The notes under the pieces were generated by a model, which was given only the letters and a program-made list of their open reading frames with translations, searched no databases and was not told the DNA's origin. From contig CAJJZP010000010.1 of NCBI GenBank assembly GCA_905197665.1, positions 1 to 64,000 on the forward strand: 64,000 nucleotides of DNA. The letters run 5' to 3'. The position numbers and the translations under genes are program-made. Source of the DNA: an uncultured Collinsella sp. GTDB lineage: Bacteria > Actinomycetota > Coriobacteriia > Coriobacteriales > Coriobacteriaceae. This document shows, one piece after another, positions 42,349 through 50,498 of the stretch (positions are counted from its first letter, which is position 1; each line of letters opens with the position of its first letter).

Positions 42349-43866
42349 ATGGCGCTCTATCTGGGTATTGATATTGGGACAAGCGCCTCTAAAGGCGTTT
42401 TAATCGATGATCGATGCAACATCGTTTGCCAAGCCTCTTGTGGACACGAGACGGACAACCCGCGTGATGGATGGTATCAGCATGATGCGGAGGCAGTTTG
42501 GTGGGGCGATTTTTGCCGCTTGTCGCGCGAGCTGGTGGTGCGATCGGGGGTTAACGCGGCGCAGATTGGATGCGTGGGCCTTTCCGCATTGGGTTGCGAC
42601 TGCGTGCCGGTCGATACCGAGTGCAACGCGCTGGCGCCCGCGATTTTGTATGGAGTCGATGCACGTTCGAAGCCGCAGATTGACGAGCTCCTTTCCGAAT
42701 ATGGGTCAGATCGCGCACGCGAGCTTTTCGGGCACGATCCCTGTTCGTCAGATATTGCTCCCAAGATCTTGTGGTTTAAGCAGAATATACCCGAGGTGCA
42801 CGAACGTGCCGCGAAGTTCCTGACGGCGTCATCGTTTCTATGCGCAAAGTTGACGGGGCGTTTTACGGTGGACCGTTATTTAGCGGAGGATTTTCTTCCC
42901 CTATATGACCGCTACACTTGGAAGGTTGATGCTCGGGAATGTGCTCGTTTCTGCCGGCCTGACCAGATGGCGGAGGTAATGTCGGCTACCGATATTGCCG
43001 GGGTGATTACGCAGCGTGCGGCTGAGGCGACGGGGCTCGCGGCAGGGACACCTGTCTTAGTGGGAACGGGCGACTCTGGTGCCGAGGCCATTTCGACGGG
43101 TGTATTTCGTCCCGGCGATATGATGGTTCAGTTGGGGAGCACGGCGTATTTCATCTACCTAGCTGATCATATGGTCGATGATGCCCGCCTGTGGCCAGGG
43201 ACGTTTATCATTCCCGGAACTTACGGGATCTGCGCGGGGACCAATACGGCGGGTGCGCTCACATCGTGGTTGCGCCAAGAGCTGTATCGCGACGCCGTGG
43301 AGGCCGAGGGCCACGGTGGCCCCGATGCATATTCGGTTATGGCGCATGATGCCGCCGATGTGGCGCCGGGTGCCGATGGGCTCGTGTGTCTGCCGTACTT
43401 TGCGGGGGAGCGTACTCCGCTCAACGATCCCGAGGCGCGTGGCGTCTTCTTTGGCCTGACCGGAAGGCATACGCGAGCCCATATGGTTCGCGCCGCCTTG
43501 GAAGGCGTCGCGTATACCGTTGCATCCCATGTCGACATTATCGAGCGAGAGCATGGACTGCCAATTGGGCGCATTATGCTTGTCGGAGGTGGAACCAAGA
43601 ATCCAGTTTGGATGCAGGCTATCGCCGACGTATGCGGGCGCGAGGTCTCGGTTGCCAAGGTTACGGTGGGCGCATGCTTCGGTGATGCCATCATGGCAGC
43701 TCTCGCAGGTGGCGCCTATGCATCATGGGATGAACTCGCCCAAGTCCTTGGCGTTGCGCAAACAATCGTGCCCGATATGGCTGCCCACGAGTTATATGCG
43801 TCGCGTCGTCATATCTTTGACGAATTGTATGCACGCAACTGTGATCTCATGCACGAATTGGTGTAA
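42349..43866 (+). CDS. FGGY-family carbohydrate kinase (xylulokinase-like)
   Basis: 505 residues. LGIDIGTSASKGVLIDD at the N-terminus is the first phosphate loop. GTGDSGAEAISTGVFRPGDMMVQLGSTAYF and LVGGGTKNPVWMQAIADVCGREV match XylB-like FGGY kinases. It probably phosphorylates a ketose or polyol made by the preceding enzymes. It ends the operon; a terminator follows at 43894. GGGGAG precedes the ATG. Confidence 0.88.
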   Translation: MALYLGIDIGTSASKGVLIDDRCNIVCQASCGHETDNPRDGWYQHDAEAVWWGDFCRLSRELVVRSGVNAAQIGCVGLSALGCDCVPVDTECNALAPAILYGVDARSKPQIDELLSEYGSDRARELFGHDPCSSDIAPKILWFKQNIPEVHERAAKFLTASSFLCAKLTGRFTVDRYLAEDFLPLYDRYTWKVDARECARFCRPDQMAEVMSATDIAGVITQRAAEATGLAAGTPVLVGTGDSGAEAISTGVFRPGDMMVQLGSTAYFIYLADHMVDDARLWPGTFIIPGTYGICAGTNTAGALTSWLRQELYRDAVEAEGHGGPDAYSVMAHDAADVAPGADGLVCLPYFAGERTPLNDPEARGVFFGLTGRHTRAHMVRAALEGVAYTVASHVDIIEREHGLPIGRIMLVGGGTKNPVWMQAIADVCGREVSVAKVTVGACFGDAIMAALAGGAYASWDELAQVLGVAQTIVPDMAAHELYASRRHIFDELYARNCDLMHELV

Positions 43867-43893
43867 TGCTGCCGAATTGTACTGCCTTCCAAT

Positions 43894-43937
43894 AGGGACT
43901 GCGTTGTGTGATTCGCATGTCCCTTGGCATTTTTTGC
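43894..43937 (+). terminator. Terminator of the catabolic operon
   Basis: AGGGACTGCG pairs with CGCATGTCCCT (one bulge), followed by TGGCATTTTTTG. It also faces the convergent TatD gene. Confidence 0.65.
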
Positions 43938-43946
43938 CCACAGGGG

Positions 43947-44729
43947 TTAGCGAAGGTCAAATACAGAGTGCGCATTTGCTAAAACTGCCGATTCGATGCG
44001 CTTTATGTCACAGTTTTTGAGTGAGGCGATGTGTTCCGAGGTCCTTGTGAGCGATCTGATGAGCGACTGCGCGCTTGTTTCTGTGTTTGGCTCGGCCGGC
44101 GCATCGGTCTCGAGCAGTAGACGGTCGAGTGGAATCTGTCGGGCATATTCACGTCCACGTTTAGACGCAAGCATGCGTTCGTTGACGGAAAAATTACAGC
44201 TCGCATTACGCGCGCGGACGAGTTCGTCCGAAGTGCCGCTAAACCAGTGGAAGATGATAACGGGGGAGTCGGAGTTTGGGATGAGTAGTCCATGCGATTC
44301 GAGGACGTCCAGTACGGCTCCCGCTGAACGAACGGCGTGAATTGATATCACGCGCCCGGTAAGAGGATGCTGCACGAGTGTATCGCAGAGCCGGTTAAGT
44401 GCCTGTATTTGTAGCAGCTCACTTCCAGCAAAGCGCGCGGAAAAGTCGAGTCCGACTTCGCCGATATAGCGCTCTTGGGCAGCAACTTCGCAAAGCAGAT
44501 TGACTTCGGCAGGACCGCAGCGGCCGTCGGCGAGCCACCAGGGATGGAGGCCGGCGCCCGCGATAATGTTTGGGTGGCGGCTGGCCCGCTTTTTTGCTGC
44601 CGCGAAGTCGCGTGGGTCGACCCCGCAGTCAAAGAGCCCCAGACCCAACGCCGCCGACTCGCTGGCTGCAGCATCGGGGCTGAGCATCAAATCAAGATGA
44701 CAATGCGTGTCAAAGAATCGCGGTTCCAT
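43947..44729 (-). CDS. TatD-family metal-dependent hydrolase
   Basis: 260 residues. FDTHCHLD (HxH), IGEVGLDFS, VISIHAVRS, IIFHWFSG and LLLETDAPAEP supply the TatD metal ligands. Family members are 3'-5' DNA/RNA exonucleases or deoxyribonucleases. AGGATG lies upstream of the start. TcdA is 14 bases upstream on the same strand, so the two are probably one unit. Confidence 0.9.
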   Translation of the reverse strand: MEPRFFDTHCHLDLMLSPDAAASESAALGLGLFDCGVDPRDFAAAKKRASRHPNIIAGAGLHPWWLADGRCGPAEVNLLCEVAAQERYIGEVGLDFSARFAGSELLQIQALNRLCDTLVQHPLTGRVISIHAVRSAGAVLDVLESHGLLIPNSDSPVIIFHWFSGTSDELVRARNASCNFSVNERMLASKRGREYARQIPLDRLLLETDAPAEPNTETSAQSLIRSLTRTSEHIASLKNCDIKRIESAVLANAHSVFDLR

Positions 44730-44743
44730 CGCAGAACATCCTG

Positions 44744-45541
44744 CTAGTCTAGGCGCTGGCCATCGGCGCGCACGCGCTCGGTGCCGCGGCCACTGATCTG
44801 ACGGATAACCTCGCCGGCGATCATCTGGCCCATGATGGGCGGCATAAAACTGGCAGTTCCCAGCTCGGTGCGCTCGTGGATGTTGGAAGGGTCGCGGGGC
44901 TGTGTCTTAACCGATTCCTCGCAGCTAAACAGTACGAGCAGGCTCTTGATGCCGCGCTTCTTGCATTCTTTGCGCATAATGCGGCTCATGGGGTCACGTA
45001 CCGTATCGAAAATGTCGGCAAAGCGGAGGCACTCGGGATGGAGCTTGTTGGCCCCGCCCATGGAGCTAACCAAACGAATGTCGTGGTCTTGAGCATATTT
45101 GGCAATGGTGAGCTTGGCCGAGATGGTGTCGATGGCGTCGACGACGTAGTCGAGCTTGCCGTCCGTCTGCTCCAAAACGCCCGCGAAGAAATCATCGATG
45201 TTGTCGCTCAGCAAGTATTCGGTGCGTTTGATAACGGTGGCGGCGGGATTGATGTCGTGGATCATGGCTTCCATCACGTCAACCTTGCGCTTGCCGATGG
45301 TGCTATGAAAGGCGATGGCCTGGCGGTTGATGTTGCTGGGCGCTATGATGTCCTTGTCCAGGATCACAAAATGGCCGATGCCGCCGCGCGCGAGCGCTTC
45401 GCAGCAGTTGGATCCCACGCCGCCACAGCCCAGCACCAGCACCGTGGCGTTGGCGAGTTTATTGAGCGCCTCGCGGCCCATGATGATCTCGAGCTTGGTG
45501 TCGCGTGTCTCGACGGGAGCTGCGGCTGCGGTTTCGGTCAT
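44744..45541 (-). CDS. tcdA: tRNA threonylcarbamoyladenosine dehydratase
   Basis: 265 residues, ThiF/E1-like. The ATP loop VLGCGGVGSNCCEALARGG, LDKDIIAPSNINRQ and VDAIDTISAKL are characteristic. MRKECKKRGIKSLLVLFSCEES matches TcdA rather than ThiF/MoeB. It cyclises t6A37 to ct6A in ANN-decoding tRNAs. The TatD gene follows it. Confidence 0.9.
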   Translation of the reverse strand: MTETAAAAPVETRDTKLEIIMGREALNKLANATVLVLGCGGVGSNCCEALARGGIGHFVILDKDIIAPSNINRQAIAFHSTIGKRKVDVMEAMIHDINPAATVIKRTEYLLSDNIDDFFAGVLEQTDGKLDYVVDAIDTISAKLTIAKYAQDHDIRLVSSMGGANKLHPECLRFADIFDTVRDPMSRIMRKECKKRGIKSLLVLFSCEESVKTQPRDPSNIHERTELGTASFMPPIMGQMIAGEVIRQISGRGTERVRADGQRLD

Positions 45542-45748
45542 AGATGTCCTCCGATGGGGAAGCGGATCGTGTTTGGGCTATCGCCATTATAGGGATTATC
45601 ACGATTCCATTTGAGCCCTAGGGGCTTGTTGAAATGAGATCGGGATTCGCATAAGATGAAGCAGATGGCACCCGTTGCCGCGGGTTAGCCAACTCCGAAA
45701 CACGTTTATGGCGTGAGAAGTGGCCGTCTTCGCATTACGCGGGGGCGG

Positions 45749-45835
45749 CTATTTCATTCGACCTCCAATGTGGATGCCGAGCTCCACGGCCGCGATTACA
45801 AGCAATAACAACGTCAGGACATCGTCAATACTCAT
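45749..45835 (-). CDS. 28-residue hydrophobic peptide (type I toxin-like)
   Basis: AAGGAG lies seven bases before ATG 45835 on the minus strand. The product begins MSIDDVLTLLLLVIAAVELG and ends IHIGGRMK: one hydrophobic helix with an acidic start and basic tail. The pattern resembles short holin-like or Fst/TxpA-type toxins. It is divergent from the SdpR/SdpI-like pair. A GC-rich hairpin-capable region follows the stop. Translation and toxicity are inferred. Confidence 0.5.
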   Translation of the reverse strand: MSIDDVLTLLLLVIAAVELGIHIGGRMK

Positions 45836-45929
45836 AGTCCATCTCCTTCTTGGTAAGAGGGAGCTGACCCATCTGCTTCTGGGCCCATTGTATCTAAAAA
45901 CGAACGAATGTTCTATACGTAGTATCAAA

Positions 45930-45953
45930 TTAGATAATTAGACAAACATCTAA
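45930..45953. promoter_or_regulatory. Operator candidate of the ArsR/SdpR-like gene
   Basis: TTAGAT (45930-45935) and ATCTAA (45948-45953) form a perfect inverted repeat with a 12-base centre, 48 bases before the regulator start in an AT-rich stretch. Autorepression, as in SdpR, is likely. Confidence 0.5.
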
Positions 45954-46001
45954 ATATCGAGTATAGTGTGCGCGTCATGAGAGATGATGAGAGGAGGTCT
46001 T

Positions 46002-46280
46002 ATGCCGGGAGAGGGTTTTAAGGCGCTTGCCGATCCAACGCGACGGCGCATTTTGGAGTTGCTGCGCGAGGGCAATTGTACGGCCGGGGAGCTTGCCGAG
46101 CATTTTGACATCAGCAAGCCGTCATTGAGCCATCATTTGGCGACGCTCAAAAACGCCGGGCTGGTGACCGACGAGCGCCATGGCCAAAACATCGTTTACA
46201 GCTTAAACACCACCGTCATGCAGGACTTGATTGGCTGGTTTATGGGCTTTACAGACACTGAAGGTGATGAGGATGAATAA
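46002..46280 (+). CDS. ArsR-family repressor, SdpR-like
   Basis: 92 residues, small winged-helix. KALADPTRRRILELLREGNCTAGELAEHFDISKPSLSHHLATLKNAGLVTDERHGQNIVYSLN is the ArsR core with no metal-binding Cys pair. GAGAGGAGG precedes the ATG. Its end overlaps the start of an SdpI-like gene, matching the sdpRI order of Bacillus. It probably represses its own operon until SdpI sequesters it. Confidence 0.88.
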   Translation: MPGEGFKALADPTRRRILELLREGNCTAGELAEHFDISKPSLSHHLATLKNAGLVTDERHGQNIVYSLNTTVMQDLIGWFMGFTDTEGDEDE

Positions 46281-46977
46281 CGAAAACAAGGGCATTCACG
46301 CCACGGGGGTATCGCCGCGTGTATGGGCCATGCTTGTTGTGGTCTGCGCTATTAATGTCGCGGCGCACCTTATGGTGATGCCGAGCTTGCCTGCACAGAT
46401 TCCTACGCACTGGGGAGCGAACGGCGCCGTCGACGGTTGGGGCCCTAGCTGGATGGCCTCCGCGCTCGGCGTGCTGCCTCTGGCACTTCTTGCAATGTTC
46501 TACGTGGTGCCACGCATTGACCCCAAAGGTGAGGCATATCGAACCTCGGGCAAGTTCTATCAGGGCTTCGTAATCGCCTTCACCTTGTTCATGTGTGCCA
46601 TAAGCTGGTTGGGTGAGCTTACGGTCTGGGGCGTGGTGCCGGCGGTCGGTTCGGTCAACGTGCTGATTTCCGGTGCTATCGGTTTGCTGTTCATCGGCGT
46701 AGGCAACTACTTGCCGCGTGTGAAGCAGAACTATACGCTCGGTATCAAGACGCCTTGGGCGCTTGCCGATCCCGAGAACTGGCGCCGTACGCAGCGTTTT
46801 GGCGGCGCCTGCTTTATGGTGCTGGGTGTTGGTTTGATTGTGATGGGCGTGGCGGGTAGCGTGCTTTCGAGTGAAGTCGTCGCCGCGGTGATTGCGGTTC
46901 TGGCGTTTGGTTCAGCTGGAGCTGCCTACGTCTATTCGTATCTGCTGTGGCGCAAATCGCAGCGAGCCGCTCGTTAA
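46273..46977 (+). CDS. SdpI-like membrane protein
   Basis: 234 residues with about six membrane segments. LPAQIPTHWGANGAVDGWG is the SdpI/DUF1648 signature and NYTLGIKTPWALADPENWRRTQR the SdpI C-terminal box. SdpI gives immunity to the SdpC toxin and captures SdpR at the membrane in Bacillus. No sdpABC genes are seen. The start overlaps the regulator stop (ATGAATAA). Confidence 0.87.
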   Translation: MNNENKGIHATGVSPRVWAMLVVVCAINVAAHLMVMPSLPAQIPTHWGANGAVDGWGPSWMASALGVLPLALLAMFYVVPRIDPKGEAYRTSGKFYQGFVIAFTLFMCAISWLGELTVWGVVPAVGSVNVLISGAIGLLFIGVGNYLPRVKQNYTLGIKTPWALADPENWRRTQRFGGACFMVLGVGLIVMGVAGSVLSSEVVAAVIAVLAFGSAGAAYVYSYLLWRKSQRAAR

Positions 46978-47161
46978 GGTTGCGGAAAACTAGCGTACGC
47001 AGTTCATAGTGTGTTAAGGGGGACTTTTCCCAGGTAGTATTAGGGGGTGTGGGCAACCATGCCCCTTTTTCGTTAAGTTTCAGAGCTGGTTTCCTCATTT
47101 CGTTTCCACTAAAGCGAATCAAGAATAGGGAAACAGCAGGTAGAAAGGATAAAACAGGCAA

Positions 47162-48841
47162 ATGGCAGAGTTTATCTACCAAATGTATCAGGCTCGCAAG
47201 GCCCATGGCGACAAGGTAATCCTTGACGACGTGACCCTGAGCTTCTACCCCGGTGCCAAGATCGGCGTCGTGGGCCCCAACGGTATGGGCAAGTCGACCC
47301 TGCTCAAGATCATGGCCGGTATCGAGGAGGTCTCCAACGGCGATGCCAGGCTCACTCCCGGCTACACCGTGGGCATCCTGCAGCAGGAGCCGCCACTCGA
47401 CGACGACAAGACCGTCATCGAGAACGTGCGCATGGCGTTTGGCGACATGATCGCCAAGGTCGATCGCTTCAATAAGATCGGCGAGGAGATGTGCGACCCG
47501 GACTGCGACATGGATGCCCTCATGGCCGAGATGGGAAAGCTCCAGGACGAGATCGACGCCGCCGACGGCTGGGATATCGATTCCAAGCTCGGTCAGGCCA
47601 TGGACGCCCTGCAGCTGCCCGATTCCGACATGCCGGTCAACGTACTTTCCGGCGGCGAGCGCCGCCGTGTGGCCCTGTGCAAGCTGCTGCTCGAGGCTCC
47701 CGACCTGCTGCTGCTTGACGAGCCCACGAACCACCTGGACGCCGAGTCGATCCTGTGGCTCGAGCACTTCCTGCACAACTACCAGGGCGCGGTGCTTGCC
47801 GTCACACACGATCGCTACTTCCTGGACAACGTTGCCGAGTGGATCTGCGAGGTCGACCGCGGCCACCTTTATCCCTACAAGGGCAACTACTCCACGTATC
47901 TGGAGACCAAGGCCGCCCGTATCGAGGCACAGGGCAACCGCGACGCCAAGCTCGCCAAGCGCATGGAGGCCGAGCTCGAGTGGGTGCGCAGCTCGCCCAA
48001 GGCCCGTCAGGCCAAGAACAAGGCCCGTCTGGCCCGCTACGAGGAGATGGAGGCTGAGGCGCGCGCTAGCCAGAAGCTCGACTGGACTGACATTCGCATC
48101 CCTGTCGGCCCGCGTCTGGGCAATAAGGTGCTCGAGGCCCATCACCTGCACAAGGAGTTCGACGGTCGCGTGCTCATCGATGACCTTTCGTTCACCCTGC
48201 CGCGCAATGGCATCGTGGGCGTCATCGGCCCCAACGGTGTCGGTAAGACCACGCTGTTCAAGACGATTGTGGGTCTGGAGCCGCTGACTTCGGGCGAGCT
48301 CGAGGTGGGCGAGACCGTCAAGATTTCTTACGTCGACCAGAACCGTTCCGGCATCGACCCCGATAAGAACCTATGGGAGGTCGTCTCGGACGGCCTGGAC
48401 CACATGATGGTCGGCGAGACCGAGGTTCCGAGCCGCGCTTATGTGGCGAGCTTTGGCTTTAAGGGCCAGGACCAGCAGAAGCGCGCTGGCGTGCTCTCCG
48501 GCGGCGAGCGCAACCGTCTGAACCTGGCGCTTACGCTCAAGCAGGGCGGCAACCTGCTGCTCCTCGACGAGCCCACGAACGACCTCGACGTCGAGACGCT
48601 TTCCTCGCTCGAAGCGGCGCTGCTCGAGTTCCCGGGCTGCTCGGTGGTCATTAGCCACGATCGTATGTTCCTGGACCGCGTTGCCACGCACATTCTGGCG
48701 TGGGAGGGCACCGACGAGAATCCGGGCAACTGGTATTGGTTCGAGGGCAATTTCGAGGCCTATCAGGCCAACCGCATCGAGCGCCTGGGCGAGGACGCAG
48801 CCCAGCCGCATCGTGTTCACCGCAAGCTGACGCGTGACTAG
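47162..48841 (+). CDS. ettA: Energy-dependent translational throttle protein EttA (ABC-F)
   Basis: 559 residues. Two ABC domains with Walker A GPNGMGKST and GPNGVGKTT and signatures LSGGERRRVAL and LSGGERNRLNL are linked by the charged ABC-F linker (KRMEAELEWVRSSPKARQAKNKARLARYEEM). The start MAEFIYQMYQARKAHGDKVIL is diagnostic of EttA. It binds the ribosome E-site and gates translation by ATP/ADP ratio. A 159-bp structured repeat begins five bases after the stop. Confidence 0.94.
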   Translation: MAEFIYQMYQARKAHGDKVILDDVTLSFYPGAKIGVVGPNGMGKSTLLKIMAGIEEVSNGDARLTPGYTVGILQQEPPLDDDKTVIENVRMAFGDMIAKVDRFNKIGEEMCDPDCDMDALMAEMGKLQDEIDAADGWDIDSKLGQAMDALQLPDSDMPVNVLSGGERRRVALCKLLLEAPDLLLLDEPTNHLDAESILWLEHFLHNYQGAVLAVTHDRYFLDNVAEWICEVDRGHLYPYKGNYSTYLETKAARIEAQGNRDAKLAKRMEAELEWVRSSPKARQAKNKARLARYEEMEAEARASQKLDWTDIRIPVGPRLGNKVLEAHHLHKEFDGRVLIDDLSFTLPRNGIVGVIGPNGVGKTTLFKTIVGLEPLTSGELEVGETVKISYVDQNRSGIDPDKNLWEVVSDGLDHMMVGETEVPSRAYVASFGFKGQDQQKRAGVLSGGERNRLNLALTLKQGGNLLLLDEPTNDLDVETLSSLEAALLEFPGCSVVISHDRMFLDRVATHILAWEGTDENPGNWYWFEGNFEAYQANRIERLGEDAAQPHRVHRKLTRD

Positions 48842-48845
48842 TTTT

Positions 48846-49004
48846 GTTACGCGGTTTTTCCAAACCGCGTAACGAGTTGACGCTGCAAACGCCCCTAGGC
48901 GGCAATCTGACGTTCAATCGTCGGTCGCGTACCAAAGTACGCTTCCCTCCTCTTTCACGTCACCTTGCTCGCTTAGGGGCGTTTTCGCTGACTTTTGCTC
49001 AACC
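48846..49004 (+). repeat. 159-bp structured repeat, copy 1
   Basis: It begins with a perfect 12-bp hairpin (48846-48857 with 48862-48873, GTTACGCGGTTT). Long imperfect arms follow (AAACGCCCCTAGGC at 48887-48900 with GCTTAGGGGCGTTT at 48971-48984). A central GCGTAC/GTACGC hairpin lies at 48926-48942. Copy 2 is the reverse complement at 62944-63102 and has the same length. It sits downstream of ettA. Confidence 0.85.
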
Positions 49005-49054
49005 TGAGAGAATAAAAATGCGGTGAACGTTTTTGTGACGTTCGCCGCGTTTTG

Positions 49055-50362
49055 CTATTCGTTGGATTCTTCAACCTTGTCGATGGTCCAGGCGGCTCCG
49101 AGACCGCCGGCGGTGTTGCGGCGGATGCGCACGGCAACCTCGCGGCGCTCGCCGGCCTGCGTGTAGTGCAGGGGGAAGCTTGCGCGGTTTCGCGCGGCCT
49201 CGATGGTACCGCGCTCGCGGGCGATCCAGTAGTACTCGCCGACGATGCCGAGCGTGTCGGCGCCGTAGGGGAGATAGGTCGACAGCTGGTGCAAAAGCGG
49301 GCCGGGGCAGAAGACCTCGGTTGTGAAATCGACGGGGAAGTCCTCGGGGATGGCGGGCGCTGCGGGTGCGGGGGTTGGGGCCGCTGCGGGTGCCGAAGCC
49401 GGTGCGGATGCGGGTATTTGGTCGCAAGCAGCGACGGGCACGGATTCGATGACGGGTGCGGGCTCCGGCGTTACTTCCGGCTTGATCTCGGAATCTGCGG
49501 GCTTCACGGTGACGGGCGCGTCTGCAACTGCGGTTTCAACCTCAACCTGCGTCGCGTTCTCGTTCTCGACGCTCGGCTTTGCCTCGATGGGCGTGGATGC
49601 ACTGGTGGTGATGCCGGCGTTGGCGTTCTCGGGGTCATAGACGACCGTAAGCGAGATGGCAGGCTGCGGCGTCTCGGGTTCCAGCGTCGACTCGGTAGCG
49701 TCTTGATCGGCGGACTCGTCGGGTTGATCGTCCTCGGCCTCGTCGCCAAAGACATCGCTGTTTTGGAACGCAGGCGTCTCGGGTTGGTTGGCGGCCTCTT
49801 CGGTTGTCGACTTGGGAGCCTCGTTGAGCTCCGCAGTGGCTTCCTGCTCTGATATGACTTCGGGATCGGTCGTGGCGGCGATTTCGGTTTCGGCTTCTGC
49901 TGTTACCTCAATAGCGACTTCGATCTCTGTCTCGGGCTCGGGCTCCGGCACAGCTTCAACCGCGGCTTCTGGTTCGGGACGCTTAACGTGCTTGGGGCGC
50001 ACAGCCTTGAGGTCCTTCTCACTGCGCTTTTTCTTTTTGTAGGACTGCTTAGCGCCCTTGGCGGTCTTGGGCTTGTCCTCGCCCTTGGCAAGTGCGGCAT
50101 CCCAGGCCTCGTTGGCGATGACGGTGGCATACAGGCGACCGCCCTTAAAGACGGTCAGCTTAATGCAGTCGTCAAGCTCTTCGAGCAGCTCGCGCGTGGA
50201 TTCGAAGCCCAGGTCATAAGCGGTCATGTCGCCAGCGGTGAGCGCCTCCTCGACCTGTGTCATAAACGTTTGCTTGCCACACCCAATCGCATCGCGCAGC
50301 AGGCGATACAGATAGATGTGGTTGCCCAGCGATAGCGTGGGCCTAACTATTGTCTTGCTCAT
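49055..50362 (-). CDS. Large acidic protein with N-terminal LOTUS/OST-HTH-like region
   Basis: 435 residues. Residues about 1-100 (SLGNHIYLYRLLRDAIGCGKQTFMTQVEEALTAGDM, then LGFESTRELLEELDDCI) resemble an OST-HTH/LOTUS-type winged helix. A basic stretch (KQSYKKKKRSEKDLK) follows. Then come about 220 residues of Glu/Ala/Pro low complexity and a C-terminal folded domain of about 100 residues (VFCPGPLLHQLSTYLPYGADTLGIVGEYYW). GAGGAG precedes the ATG. No function is known; RNA binding is only suggested by the fold guess. Confidence 0.6.
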   Translation of the reverse strand: MSKTIVRPTLSLGNHIYLYRLLRDAIGCGKQTFMTQVEEALTAGDMTAYDLGFESTRELLEELDDCIKLTVFKGGRLYATVIANEAWDAALAKGEDKPKTAKGAKQSYKKKKRSEKDLKAVRPKHVKRPEPEAAVEAVPEPEPETEIEVAIEVTAEAETEIAATTDPEVISEQEATAELNEAPKSTTEEAANQPETPAFQNSDVFGDEAEDDQPDESADQDATESTLEPETPQPAISLTVVYDPENANAGITTSASTPIEAKPSVENENATQVEVETAVADAPVTVKPADSEIKPEVTPEPAPVIESVPVAACDQIPASAPASAPAAAPTPAPAAPAIPEDFPVDFTTEVFCPGPLLHQLSTYLPYGADTLGIVGEYYWIARERGTIEAARNRASFPLHYTQAGERREVAVRIRRNTAGGLGAAWTIDKVEESNE

Positions 50363-50434
50363 GGCAAATCTCCTCTTTACACATGTAAAGCATCTTACCA
50401 TCGCATGGCACTCGCCATGGCGGCGCCCAAGGCA

Positions 50435-50468
50435 AACGGGCGCGAACCGCTGTCGGTTCGCGCCCGTT
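50435..50468 (-). terminator. Terminator of the Ser/Asn-rich membrane protein gene
   Basis: A 15-bp perfect stem (50435-50449 with 50454-50468) with a four-base loop. It ends in a short T-run on the minus strand. Confidence 0.7.
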
Positions 50469-50498
50469 GTACAGGTTGCCTATCTGGGGATGCAGTGC

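Noticed and set aside
45720..45941. Plus-strand 73-residue frame in the gap before the ArsR gene
   Set aside because: No ribosome-binding site; the minus strand carries a better small gene in the same place.
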